Assembly (NCBI GenBank): GCA_026169575.1 | Contig: JAPFCT010000135.1 | Coordinates: 1-12,104, forward strand | Origin: Faecalimonas sp. | GTDB lineage: Bacteria; Bacillota_A; Clostridia; Lachnospirales; Lachnospiraceae | Direction: 5' to 3' | DNA length: 12,104 bases | Part shown: in pieces, positions 1 through 6,861 of the stretch | Numbering within the stretch: position 1 is the stretch's first letter | How the letters are laid out: every line of letters starts with the position of its first letter | Translations under genes and position numbers: made by a program | Notes under the pieces: generated by a model | The model's database searches: none | Told to the model about the DNA's origin: nothing | What the model saw: only the letters and a program-made list of their open reading frames with translations

Positions 1-1
1 G

Positions 2-436
2 GCATTTAGTGGTGCATTTATACTGTTCAGTAAAACGACACCGATGGAGGATCTTACTTATTCCTTAGAGAAAAAAGGGGTTTCCCATGTAGTTTCATTT
101 ATTATTCTTTCTTCTTCGCAGACAATCAAGGATTTGGGAAATAATGCACAGATTATTATGGATTCTCAGAAAGCAAGAGGAATTGAAACGGAAGGAAATA
201 TGTTTCAGAGGGCAAAGGCATATATCCCGGTTATGGGGCCTTTGATCTTAAATGCAATCTCCAGTACAGAAGAAAAATCTATTGCGATGGATGCAAGAGC
301 CTTTTCCGCACCGGTAGAGCACACTTTTTTATCGGAACTTCCGGAGGTAAGTAAAAGAGAAAAAATATTTGTCAGACTGATGGATATCGGATTTTTAGCA
401 GTATTGATCTGGAGGGTTGCAGTATGGGTTTTATAG
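2..436 (+). CDS. ecfT: ECF transporter transmembrane (T) component, C-terminal part
   Basis: This is the C-terminal 144 residues of an energy-coupling factor transporter T subunit, the membrane protein that couples ATPase action to the substrate-binding S subunit. The frame is open from base 2, so the gene begins left of the window; the ATG at 44 is internal. Visible family marks are the segment with QKARGIE and the later ARAF motif, corresponding to the cytoplasmic coupling helices of EcfT, and a C-terminal hydrophobic helix (about the last 20 residues, FLAVLIWRVAVWVL). The stop overlaps the next gene, an ATPase, by 13 nt, which suggests translational coupling. The S component that defines the substrate is not in view. 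Family assignment is secure from motifs plus two adjacent ECF-type ATPases; the substrate is unknown. Confidence 0.88.
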   Translation, partial: AFSGAFILFSKTTPMEDLTYSLEKKGVSHVVSFIILSSSQTIKDLGNNAQIIMDSQKARGIETEGNMFQRAKAYIPVMGPLILNAISSTEEKSIAMDARAFSAPVEHTFLSELPEVSKREKIFVRLMDIGFLAVLIWRVAVWVL

Positions 437-1275
437 AATTTAAAAATGTTACATATACATATCCACTTGGGAAGAAGCCGGCATTAAAAAATATTACATG
501 TACATTTGAAAAGGGGAAATTTTATGGGATCATCGGAGAAAATGCAGGTGGAAAAACAACACTCTGCAATTTGATCCGAGGGCTGGTTCCACACTTTTAT
601 CATGGAAAATTGGAGGGAGAAGCCCTGATAGAAGGGGTAAAGATCCAGGAGGCAAATATAGATGTGTTATCGACAAAGATAGGCTATATTTTTCAAAATC
701 CATTCACACAGATCAGTGGAGTCAGGAAAACAGTCTTTGCGGAGATAGCACTTGGTCTGGAAAATCTTGGTGTTCCTAAGCAAGAGATGATAGAACGTGT
801 GATAGAAGTAGCAAAACTTGTAAAAATTGAAGATTTGTTAGAGAAGGATCCAAATAGGTTATCAGGCGGACAGCGCCAGAGAGTTGCCTTTGCTTCCATT
901 ATTGCAATGAATCCAGAGACACTTGTAATTGATGAGCCCACATCACAACTGGATCCGGAGGGAACGGAAGGTGTATTTGAAATTATCCATATGTTAAAAG
1001 AGCAGGGAAAGACAATTATACTGGTGGAACATAAGGTGGATCTGATGGCTGAGTATGCAGATGAAATGCTTGTAATGTATGAAGGAGAATTAATTGCAAA
1101 AGGAGAGACACATGCAGTATTAAGTGATCTTTCCATGTTAAAAAAAGGAGCCATGCTGCCACAGACAGTTCTTCTTACACGGGAACTGGAGCGACAAGGA
1201 ATCATTTTTTCACATATACCGGTAACAAAGAAAGAGTGTATAGAAATGGTGAAAGGCTGGAGAAATCATGAATAA
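424..1275 (+). CDS. ecfA1: ECF transporter ATP-binding protein (canonical signature subunit)
   Basis: A 283-aa cytoplasmic ABC ATPase powering the ECF transporter. Motifs in order are Walker A GENAGGKT (residues 38-45), Q-loop FQNPFTQ with Q91, ABC signature LSGGQ (146-150), Walker B LVIDEP with catalytic E171, and H-loop VEH with H203. A C-terminal extension of about 70 residues follows, as is usual for ECF ATPases. The Walker A is slightly odd: NAGGK replaces the common NGAGK or NGSGK, although the GxxxxGKT pattern is kept. The ATG at 424 lies inside the end of ecfT, and the C-terminus overlaps the next ATPase by 8 nt (ATGAATAA), so the two are probably made in equal amounts and form a heterodimer. 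The A1/A2 numbering is by gene order only. Confidence 0.93.
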   Translation: MGFIEFKNVTYTYPLGKKPALKNITCTFEKGKFYGIIGENAGGKTTLCNLIRGLVPHFYHGKLEGEALIEGVKIQEANIDVLSTKIGYIFQNPFTQISGVRKTVFAEIALGLENLGVPKQEMIERVIEVAKLVKIEDLLEKDPNRLSGGQRQRVAFASIIAMNPETLVIDEPTSQLDPEGTEGVFEIIHMLKEQGKTIILVEHKVDLMAEYADEMLVMYEGELIAKGETHAVLSDLSMLKKGAMLPQTVLLTRELERQGIIFSHIPVTKKECIEMVKGWRNHE

Positions 1276-2074
1276 AATCATATTTGAACATGCAAGTTTT
1301 ACATATCCGAATGGATTTGTTGCAAATGATGACTTAAATCTTGTGATTGAGCAGGGCGAGAGGGTGGCAATCGTAGGGCAGAATGGAGCAGGAAAGACAA
1401 CAGCAGTAAAAATGATGAATGGACTCCACAAGCCGTCTTCCGGGAATGTCTTCGTGTGTGATAAAAATACAAAGGAGTATACAACAGCACAGATTGCAAA
1501 ACAGGTGGGATATGTATTTCAAAATCCGGATGACCAGCTCTTTAATCAGACGGTGGCAAGTGAAATTTCCTATATGCCGAAATATTATAAATGGCCTCAG
1601 GCGGAAATCGAAAAAAGTGTCAGAGAGGTTGCACGGTTTTTAAAGATTGAGGAGTTTTTGGACAAGAATCCTTTTGAGATTCCCTATGTTACAAGAAAAT
1701 TTGTCACAATTGCGGCAATATTGGTTACAAAGCCGGATTTTATTATTTTGGATGAGCCTACTGCAGGTCAGGATCTTCGCGGAATACGCATTTTGTCAGA
1801 ATTGCTTGATTATCTGGAGGAACGGGAAATAGGGGTAATTACAATCACGCACGATATGGAATTTGTGGCTGACAATTTTCAGAGGGTGATTGCAATGGCA
1901 AATAAAAAGATTATTGCGGACCGGACTGCGCGGGAGATTTTTGCTGATGACGATGTTTTGCAGAAAAGCAAAATTAAACGGACGCAGGTTGGAAGCATAG
2001 CGGAAGAACTTGGTTTAGGAAAAGATATATTAAACGCAAGAGAATTTGTAGAAAGACTGAAAGAGCGAAAATAA
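1268..2074 (+). CDS. ecfA2: ECF transporter ATP-binding protein with a lost ABC signature
   Basis: A 268-aa second ECF ATPase. It has intact Walker A GQNGAGKT (37-44), Q-loop FQNPDDQ (Q85, the ECF-typical form), Walker B FIILDEP with E163, and H-loop ITHD with H195. Where LSGGQ should lie (138-142, aligned through the flanking NP and V-A residues to the partner) the sequence reads IPYVT, so the signature motif is gone while the frame and all surrounding motifs are kept. In a head-to-tail ABC dimer this signature serves the Walker A of the other subunit, so one of the two ATP sites would be non-standard and the other, using the partner's LSGGQ, normal. This is inferred from general ABC architecture. 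It is followed after 23 nt by an M20 hydrolase gene with a strong AAAGGAGG ribosome site. Confidence 0.92.
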   Translation: MNKIIFEHASFTYPNGFVANDDLNLVIEQGERVAIVGQNGAGKTTAVKMMNGLHKPSSGNVFVCDKNTKEYTTAQIAKQVGYVFQNPDDQLFNQTVASEISYMPKYYKWPQAEIEKSVREVARFLKIEEFLDKNPFEIPYVTRKFVTIAAILVTKPDFIILDEPTAGQDLRGIRILSELLDYLEEREIGVITITHDMEFVADNFQRVIAMANKKIIADRTAREIFADDDVLQKSKIKRTQVGSIAEELGLGKDILNAREFVERLKERK

Positions 2075-2097
2075 GATGAAAGCAAAGGAGGAAAAGC

Positions 2098-3372
2098 ATG
2101 AAGGGTGTATTAGATCAGACACTGGAGGAGAATAAGCAAAAATATATAGACAGGCTGCTGAAGTTGGTCAGTATCGATACGCATGATATTGGACACGGGA
2201 TTGAAGGAGGACTGGAGGCAGAAGGGCAGGAATATCTTGCAGAAATTTTTCGGGATATTGGAGCAAAAGAGATTGTCCGAGATCCTCTCAAAGAAGAAAG
2301 CATTTTAAAATGCAAAGAATTATACCGGGAGGGAAATTTAGGGCATGATTATACAAACAGATATAATTTGTATGGAACATTTCCGGGAGAAAGTAAAAAG
2401 ACATTGTTATTTAATGGACATATCGACCATATGCCGGCTGAAAATGAAGAACACTGGACAATTCCTCCATTAAAACCGCAGGTAATTGAAAACCGGATCA
2501 CGGGATTAGGTGTTGCAGATATGAAAGCTGGATTGATGGCATCAGTCATGTCATTAGAATTGCTAAAAGATGCGGGAATACCGCTTCCTGTTACGGTGAA
2601 AGTTGCTTCTGTGTGTGATGAGGAAGGTGGCGGAAACGGTTCTTTATGTGCAGCGATGAGCGGAGTGAAAGCAGATGCAGTTGTTGTATGTGAGCCGACG
2701 AACCGGGAATTGATCGCGGCACATATGGGGTGGGTATTTTTCCAGATTGAAGTGGAGGGTCTTGCAGTACATTCAGGCTTAAAACTTTCCGGGGTAAATG
2801 CCATTGAAAAAGCAGGAAAATTGATGAATGCGATCAATGAACTGGAACACAGATGGCTTTTGAAATATAAGCATCCGCTGCTTCCGCCTCCATCAAGTAA
2901 TGTAGGAGTGATTTACGGTGGAGAAGCAGGATCTACCATTCCAGATTATTGCTGTTTTAAAACATGCGTACATTACCTGCCGGGACTTATGAATCATGAG
3001 CAGGTGGTAGAAGAATATACAGCAGCGATTCTGAGGTGTTGTGAAGGAGATGAGTGGCTGAGTTGCCATAAACCGAAAATTACAATTTATCAGACTGGAA
3101 ATCCATTTGAAATGGATCTGGAACATCCATTTGTCAGTGCATTTCAGAATGCATACAGAAAAGCAACCGGAAATGAAGTGAAAATCGTAGGTTCTCCGGC
3201 GGGATGCGACTCAAGGACATGGCACAATATTGTCGGATGTCCGACACTTCAGTTTGGACCGGGATCGCTGGAACAATGCCATACCGTTAATGAATATGTA
3301 ACGGTAGAACAATATTTGGAAGCAATCAGAGTTTATGCAGAATTGGTTTTAGAGTGGGCGAAGCATGTATAA
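2098..3372 (+). CDS. M20-family metallo-hydrolase (amide/peptide hydrolase)
   Basis: A 424-aa member of the M20 (ArgE/DapE/carboxypeptidase G2-like) family, which uses two metal ions to cut amide bonds of N-acyl, N-formyl, N-carbamoyl or dipeptide substrates. Expected metal and catalytic residues are all present: GHID (H108, D110), bridging D141 in VADMKAG, the DEE triad (E175 as base, E176 as ligand), E199 in CEPTN, and the late His H395 in EQCHTVNEY. H225 in the AVHSG stretch falls in the dimerisation domain. No signal peptide is seen, so it is cytoplasmic. The start is set by AAAGGAGG at 2084-2091, 6 nt before the ATG. It has a longer than usual segment (about 63-90) between the first helices and the GHID strand. 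The substrate is not predictable; M20 members include N-carbamoylases and the thiamin-pyrimidine deformylase YlmB as well as peptidases. The end overlaps the next gene by 8 nt. Confidence 0.88.
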   Translation: MKGVLDQTLEENKQKYIDRLLKLVSIDTHDIGHGIEGGLEAEGQEYLAEIFRDIGAKEIVRDPLKEESILKCKELYREGNLGHDYTNRYNLYGTFPGESKKTLLFNGHIDHMPAENEEHWTIPPLKPQVIENRITGLGVADMKAGLMASVMSLELLKDAGIPLPVTVKVASVCDEEGGGNGSLCAAMSGVKADAVVVCEPTNRELIAAHMGWVFFQIEVEGLAVHSGLKLSGVNAIEKAGKLMNAINELEHRWLLKYKHPLLPPPSSNVGVIYGGEAGSTIPDYCCFKTCVHYLPGLMNHEQVVEEYTAAILRCCEGDEWLSCHKPKITIYQTGNPFEMDLEHPFVSAFQNAYRKATGNEVKIVGSPAGCDSRTWHNIVGCPTLQFGPGSLEQCHTVNEYVTVEQYLEAIRVYAELVLEWAKHV

Positions 3373-4702
3373 CGGACTGTTACGACAAAAAGAATCTGTA
3401 TTATCTTTCGGGCGAGGGGAAGTGCGGGATTTGCAGAAATGGAATGGAAGAAGAACGATATTAAAAGGCGGACTGGTAATAGATCCTGAAAATAAGAGAA
3501 AAGACCAGTTTGATATTGTTGTGGAAGGAGATACGATTTTTTCTATTGAAAAGAATGTTTACATAGAAAAAGGAGACCGGGTTCTGGAGTGCGAAGGTCT
3601 TCAGATCTGGCCGGGGCTTATTGACAGTCATTTACATCTGGGCGATCTTTTTGATGTCAGCACAAATTCAATCGTCTGCGCGGTTCAGGATGGGGTGACG
3701 GCGGGAATATCACCGGGAGCGGGAAATTCCTTTATGGCACCGGCATTACTGGGAGCAGAGATTGACCGTGGACTTCCGCTTAATGCCGGAGTTTATTTAG
3801 GAGCGGCAAATATACTGGGAACTTCTATGAATGAGGAAGAACTGATCGATTTGTTTCAGGGGAAAGCTGCTAAAGAACTGCTTGAACAGAAACTAAGCAG
3901 GAATGTTTTTACAAATCAGATGGCTCCTTTTATTATCGGAATCAAAGATCATATGGGACATTTTATTATGAAAGATGAAGATATTGATAAAATATTTGAT
4001 ATTACGCAGAAGGCGAATCTTATTTATATGTCACATACGCAGGATCCGGAACATAGTTGGCGGATGTATGAATTGTCGAAAGGAAGAAAGTTACATTTAG
4101 GACATGCCAATGCAGCAGGAACAGGCAGTCACGGAAATGCAGAAGATGGAATGCAGTCGGTAATTGAATTATGCAGAAAGAAAAACATTACAGCAGAATT
4201 TGTGACAACGATGCTTCGGAAAAATGGTGGAAGCAGAGAGGGACTGCGCATGTCTGAGAAAGCAAGGGAGATGGCGCTCAATGCTCTTTCAGAGGGAATT
4301 ATAAAAATTCTGGTGTCAGATGGTCAGCACCAGTCAACAATGAAAGGATTTGGGGATACGGGTGACAATATCCCATGTATTTTAGAACTGGCAGAAAGCG
4401 GAGTTCTCTCTTTGGAAAAAGCGGTAGCTTCGATGACATGCAATCCGGCACAGTATCTTTCAGAAAAATTGAAGTGCAGTGTGTGGAAAAGGATGGGACA
4501 TCTGGGGAAGGGAGCATTTGCCAATATTACAGTTGTTGATCCCGCAAATGCGAAGGCAGCCTATGTAATTGTAAATGGTCAAATCGTTGGATTTGAAGGC
4601 AGAATCCTTAGGTCTTTTGGGAATGCAGGACGATGGGTAAGTAAATTTGGAATTTTAGAAAAAACAGGAGTCGGGGATAGTTCCCTTCAGAAAATCAGGT
4701 AG
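3365..4702 (+). CDS. Amidohydrolase-superfamily enzyme, subtype I metal site
   Basis: A 445-aa TIM-barrel amidohydrolase. The metal set is complete: HxH at H89/H91 in GLIDSHLHLGD, candidate carboxylated lysine K194 in GIKDHMG, H224 in MSHTQDP, H247 in LGHANA, and D319 in VSDGQH. This HxH-K-H-H-D pattern is that of binuclear enzymes such as dihydroorotase, dihydropyrimidinase/hydantoinase, isoaspartyl dipeptidase and D-aminoacylase. The N-terminal TILKGGLVIDPEN strand and the C-terminal ANITVVDP segment form the usual small beta-sandwich. The ATG at 3365 overlaps the upstream stop (ATGTATAA), favouring translational coupling; about 30 residues precede the usual family start near TILKGG, so an internal GTG or TTG start (3422 or 3431) is possible. 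It likely opens a cyclic amide or cleaves an acyl-amide before or after the adjacent M20 enzymes act; the substrate is unknown. Confidence 0.88.
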   Translation: MYNGLLRQKESVLSFGRGEVRDLQKWNGRRTILKGGLVIDPENKRKDQFDIVVEGDTIFSIEKNVYIEKGDRVLECEGLQIWPGLIDSHLHLGDLFDVSTNSIVCAVQDGVTAGISPGAGNSFMAPALLGAEIDRGLPLNAGVYLGAANILGTSMNEEELIDLFQGKAAKELLEQKLSRNVFTNQMAPFIIGIKDHMGHFIMKDEDIDKIFDITQKANLIYMSHTQDPEHSWRMYELSKGRKLHLGHANAAGTGSHGNAEDGMQSVIELCRKKNITAEFVTTMLRKNGGSREGLRMSEKAREMALNALSEGIIKILVSDGQHQSTMKGFGDTGDNIPCILELAESGVLSLEKAVASMTCNPAQYLSEKLKCSVWKRMGHLGKGAFANITVVDPANAKAAYVIVNGQIVGFEGRILRSFGNAGRWVSKFGILEKTGVGDSSLQKIR

Positions 4703-4718
4703 ATGAGGAGGCAAAACA

Positions 4719-5465
4719 ATGAGTAAAAAAGTATTATTAGCAGGGGAATCATGGATGAGTTATACAACGCATGTCAAAGGCTTTGACAGTTTTTATACAT
4801 CCACTTATGAAACTGGTGAAAAATGGCTGAAAAAAGCACTGGAAAAAGCAGGATATGAAGTAGTATTTCTTCCGAATCATATTGCAGCAGAAGAATTTCC
4901 ATATACAGTAGAAGCGTTAAAAGAATATGATTGTGTGATTTTATCGGATATAGGAGCCAATACTTTATTACTCCCGGCGGAAACATTTACAAAGAGTATA
5001 AAGAAGCCGGACCGGACAAAGGTAATCCGGGACTATGTGCTGGAAGGAGGTTCTTTGTTGATGATCGGTGGATATCTCACTTTTTCTGGAGTTGATGCGA
5101 AGGGGAAATGGCATGACACGGCGGTTCAGGAGGTACTTCCGGTAGAGGTGCTCACAGTAGATGACAGAATGGAACATTGTGATGGAGTACAGCCGGTGAC
5201 AGTCAGAGAACATGAGGCATTAAAAGAAATCCAGGGAGAATGGCCGGAAGTGCTTGGATATAACCGGACGGTGGCAAAAGAAGAAGCGGATGTAGTTGCT
5301 TTGGTAGATGGAGATCCGTTTATTGTATTTGGAACTTATGGGAAAGGAAAAAGCGCTGTTTTCACAACAGACTGCGCGCCACACTGGGCGCCGCCGGAAT
5401 TTTGTGAATGGAATGAATACGATAAAATCTGGAAAGGGATTGTGGACTGGCTTGTAAGAAAATAG
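4719..5465 (+). CDS. GATase1-like domain protein (DUF1355/ThuA-like type)
   Basis: A 248-aa cytoplasmic protein that resembles the glutamine-amidotransferase-like family often listed as DUF1355 (PF07090). The N-terminus KKVLLAGESWMSYTTH, the central LEGGSLLMIGGYLTFSG (109-124) and the late TTDCAPHWAPPEF segment (216-228) followed by WNEYDKIW are family-like. At the position of a class I amidotransferase nucleophile elbow it has MIGGY (115-119), without cysteine, so glutamine hydrolysis is unlikely and any 'glutamine amidotransferase' label would be misleading. The ribosome site GAGGAGG (4705-4711) is 7 nt before the ATG, and the gene follows the amidohydrolase stop by 16 nt, so it belongs to the same operon. 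It may be a binding or accessory enzyme for the same compound. This is family recognition from memory; function is not established. Confidence 0.75.
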   Translation: MSKKVLLAGESWMSYTTHVKGFDSFYTSTYETGEKWLKKALEKAGYEVVFLPNHIAAEEFPYTVEALKEYDCVILSDIGANTLLLPAETFTKSIKKPDRTKVIRDYVLEGGSLLMIGGYLTFSGVDAKGKWHDTAVQEVLPVEVLTVDDRMEHCDGVQPVTVREHEALKEIQGEWPEVLGYNRTVAKEEADVVALVDGDPFIVFGTYGKGKSAVFTTDCAPHWAPPEFCEWNEYDKIWKGIVDWLVRK

Positions 5466-5499
5466 TAGAAAATGAACAGGCAGGATGCCGATGAGATTA

Positions 5500-5545
5500 A
5501 AATGCTGTTGAGGCCAGGGAACACTGGCTTAGCAGCATTTTTATA
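5500..5545 (+). terminator. Intrinsic terminator or attenuator inside the locus
   Basis: The 8-bp outer stem AAATGCTG (5500-5507) pairs with CAGCATTT (5533-5540). Inside it GCCAG pairs with CTGGC around a short loop, joined by a few weaker pairs. The T-run TTTTTAT overlaps and follows the stem. It lies 34 nt after the GATase1-like gene and 27 nt before the next M20 gene, which has no obvious promoter of its own in the 107-nt gap. It could therefore end the main transcript partly and lower expression of the downstream genes. Confidence 0.8.
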
Positions 5546-5572
5546 AAATGAAGATAGGAAAGGTGTCTGAAA

Positions 5573-6742
5573 GTGATAAGAAATAGTCTGAAAGAAAAGA
5601 ACAAAGGAAGCATTTCTTTGTTAAAGGAGATTCTTGCAATTCCGAGTGTAAATGGAGTAGATGATGAGGGAACTGTTGCAGAATTTATTGGGAATTATTT
5701 AAAAGAGAAAAATATAGATGCTTCTGTGCAGAAAATAGATGAGACACATGCCAATATTATCGCAAGACTGGAGGGAAAGTCTTCAGAAACTATTGTATGG
5801 AACGGACATCTCGATACAGTTCCATATGGAAATCTGGAAGAGTGGAATACGAATCCGTCTTTTCCGGTGGAGAAGAACGGAAGAATTTATGCACGGGGAG
5901 CCAGTGATATGAAGAGCGGACTGGCAGCGATGGTGTATCTTCTCGGGAAAATTGGAGAAAGCGGACAGAAGCCGGAGCAGACAATTTTATTTTTGGGAAC
6001 CTGCGATGAAGAAAAAGGCGGTCTGGGAGCGGAAAAAATATTAGAAAAAATAGATTTGTCTTCCAGTTCACTTTTACTGATCGGGGAACCTACCGGATGC
6101 AAACTGGGAGTGGCACAGAAAGGGTGCGTATGGGCACAGCTGAATATAAGTGGGAAAACAAGTCACGGTGCTTATCCGGAGGAAGGTTATAATGCGGTTG
6201 AGTATGGAATGAAAGTCGTAGGCAGGATAAAACGATGGGTGACAGAGTATGAACACCGGGTGCTTGGTACGGCAACGGCACAGGTAACGATGATACAAGG
6301 AGGTATTGCACCGAATATGACGCCGGATTTCGCAGAGATATTGCTGGACATTCGGATTGTACCGGGAATTTCTGCTGAAGATGTAGAAAAGAAAATTAAA
6401 AAAATATGCCGGGAAGAAGCAGAAGAGACGAATGGGGAAGTAAAATTTGAAGTACGAATCAAAAATGCACGCAGGGCGATTGAAATAGCAGAGGAAGAAA
6501 GATGGCTCAAAGCATGCAAAGCATATCTTAAACAGAATGGCGCGGAGACAGAAGAAACAGGTATTAATTATTTTACAGATGCTTCGATTTTAACAAAAAA
6601 AGAAACTGAAATCCCAGTGTTGCTTTTTGGACCAGGGGAGCCTAAGTTAGCGCATAAGCCAAACGAGTTCGTCGAACTTGAAAAGTATGAGAAATATATT
6701 GAAATACTAGGTGAAATATTTTCCATAAACTACCAAAATTAG
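5573..6742 (+). CDS. M20-family ArgE/DapE-type metallo-hydrolase
   Basis: A 389-aa M20 hydrolase of the compact ArgE/DapE type, clearly distinct from the first M20 protein in the window. Metal and catalytic residues are present: GHLDTVP (H79, D81), bridging D112 in GASDMKSG, DEE (E146 base, E147 ligand), E172 in GEPTG, H198 in KTSHGAYPEEG (dimer domain, substrate binding), and H361 in AHKPNEFV. No signal peptide is seen. The start is GTG at 5573, supported by AAGG at 5560-5563 with about 9 nt spacing and by the conserved N-terminal helix following it; the next in-frame candidates lie too far in. It sits just after a terminator-like hairpin. The likely reaction is removal of an acyl, carbamoyl or amino-acid group from an amine; the exact substrate is unknown. 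It may act on the product of the upstream hydrolases. Confidence 0.9.
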   Translation: MIRNSLKEKNKGSISLLKEILAIPSVNGVDDEGTVAEFIGNYLKEKNIDASVQKIDETHANIIARLEGKSSETIVWNGHLDTVPYGNLEEWNTNPSFPVEKNGRIYARGASDMKSGLAAMVYLLGKIGESGQKPEQTILFLGTCDEEKGGLGAEKILEKIDLSSSSLLLIGEPTGCKLGVAQKGCVWAQLNISGKTSHGAYPEEGYNAVEYGMKVVGRIKRWVTEYEHRVLGTATAQVTMIQGGIAPNMTPDFAEILLDIRIVPGISAEDVEKKIKKICREEAEETNGEVKFEVRIKNARRAIEIAEEERWLKACKAYLKQNGAETEETGINYFTDASILTKKETEIPVLLFGPGEPKLAHKPNEFVELEKYEKYIEILGEIFSINYQN

Positions 6743-6753
6743 GAAAAATCATG

Positions 6754-6759
6754 TATAAT
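6754..6759 (+). promoter_or_regulatory. Candidate -10 element of a promoter for the LacI-family gene
   Basis: A perfect TATAAT lies about 100 nt upstream of the LacI-family start, directly after the M20 stop codon. The -35 region (about 6731-6736) is a poor match, so a promoter here would depend on the -10 or on an activator. It sits inside ATCATGTATA (6748-6757), a 10-mer that recurs downstream of the regulator gene at 7921-7930. Confidence 0.4.
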
Positions 6760-6816
6760 AGGAAGGAATACAGAGGTTCCAGAATGCATAGAGGAAGAGA
6801 CAGCGAAAGTGTGGTG

Positions 6817-6828
6817 CAAGCGTGCTTG
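6817..6828 (+). promoter_or_regulatory. Palindrome in the leader of the LacI-family gene, possible operator
   Basis: CAAGC, a 2-nt centre (GT), then GCTTG forms a 5-bp inverted repeat, within a stretch whose left part TGCAAGCG matches one half of the LacI/CcpA-type site pattern TGNAANCG. It lies between the candidate -10 at 6754 and the ribosome site at 6848-6854, a natural place for autorepression. The right half does not match a full cre site. The role is inferred from position and symmetry only. Confidence 0.3.
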
Positions 6829-6861
6829 TGGAGAAATAAAGGATAATGGAGAAGAAGTATA

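Noticed and set aside
44..436. A complete small gene starting at ATG 44.
   Set aside because: The same frame is open from base 2 with EcfT-like residues upstream, so this is an internal Met of a gene cut by the window edge.
1210..2085. Several - strand and alternate-frame ORFs across the ATPase genes and later coding regions.
   Set aside because: They lie antisense or out of frame to well-supported genes, carry no family motifs and lack ribosome sites.
6743..6861. T-box or other riboswitch leader before the LacI-family gene.
   Set aside because: There is no T-box consensus, no terminator and no recognisable aptamer; only a short palindrome is present.
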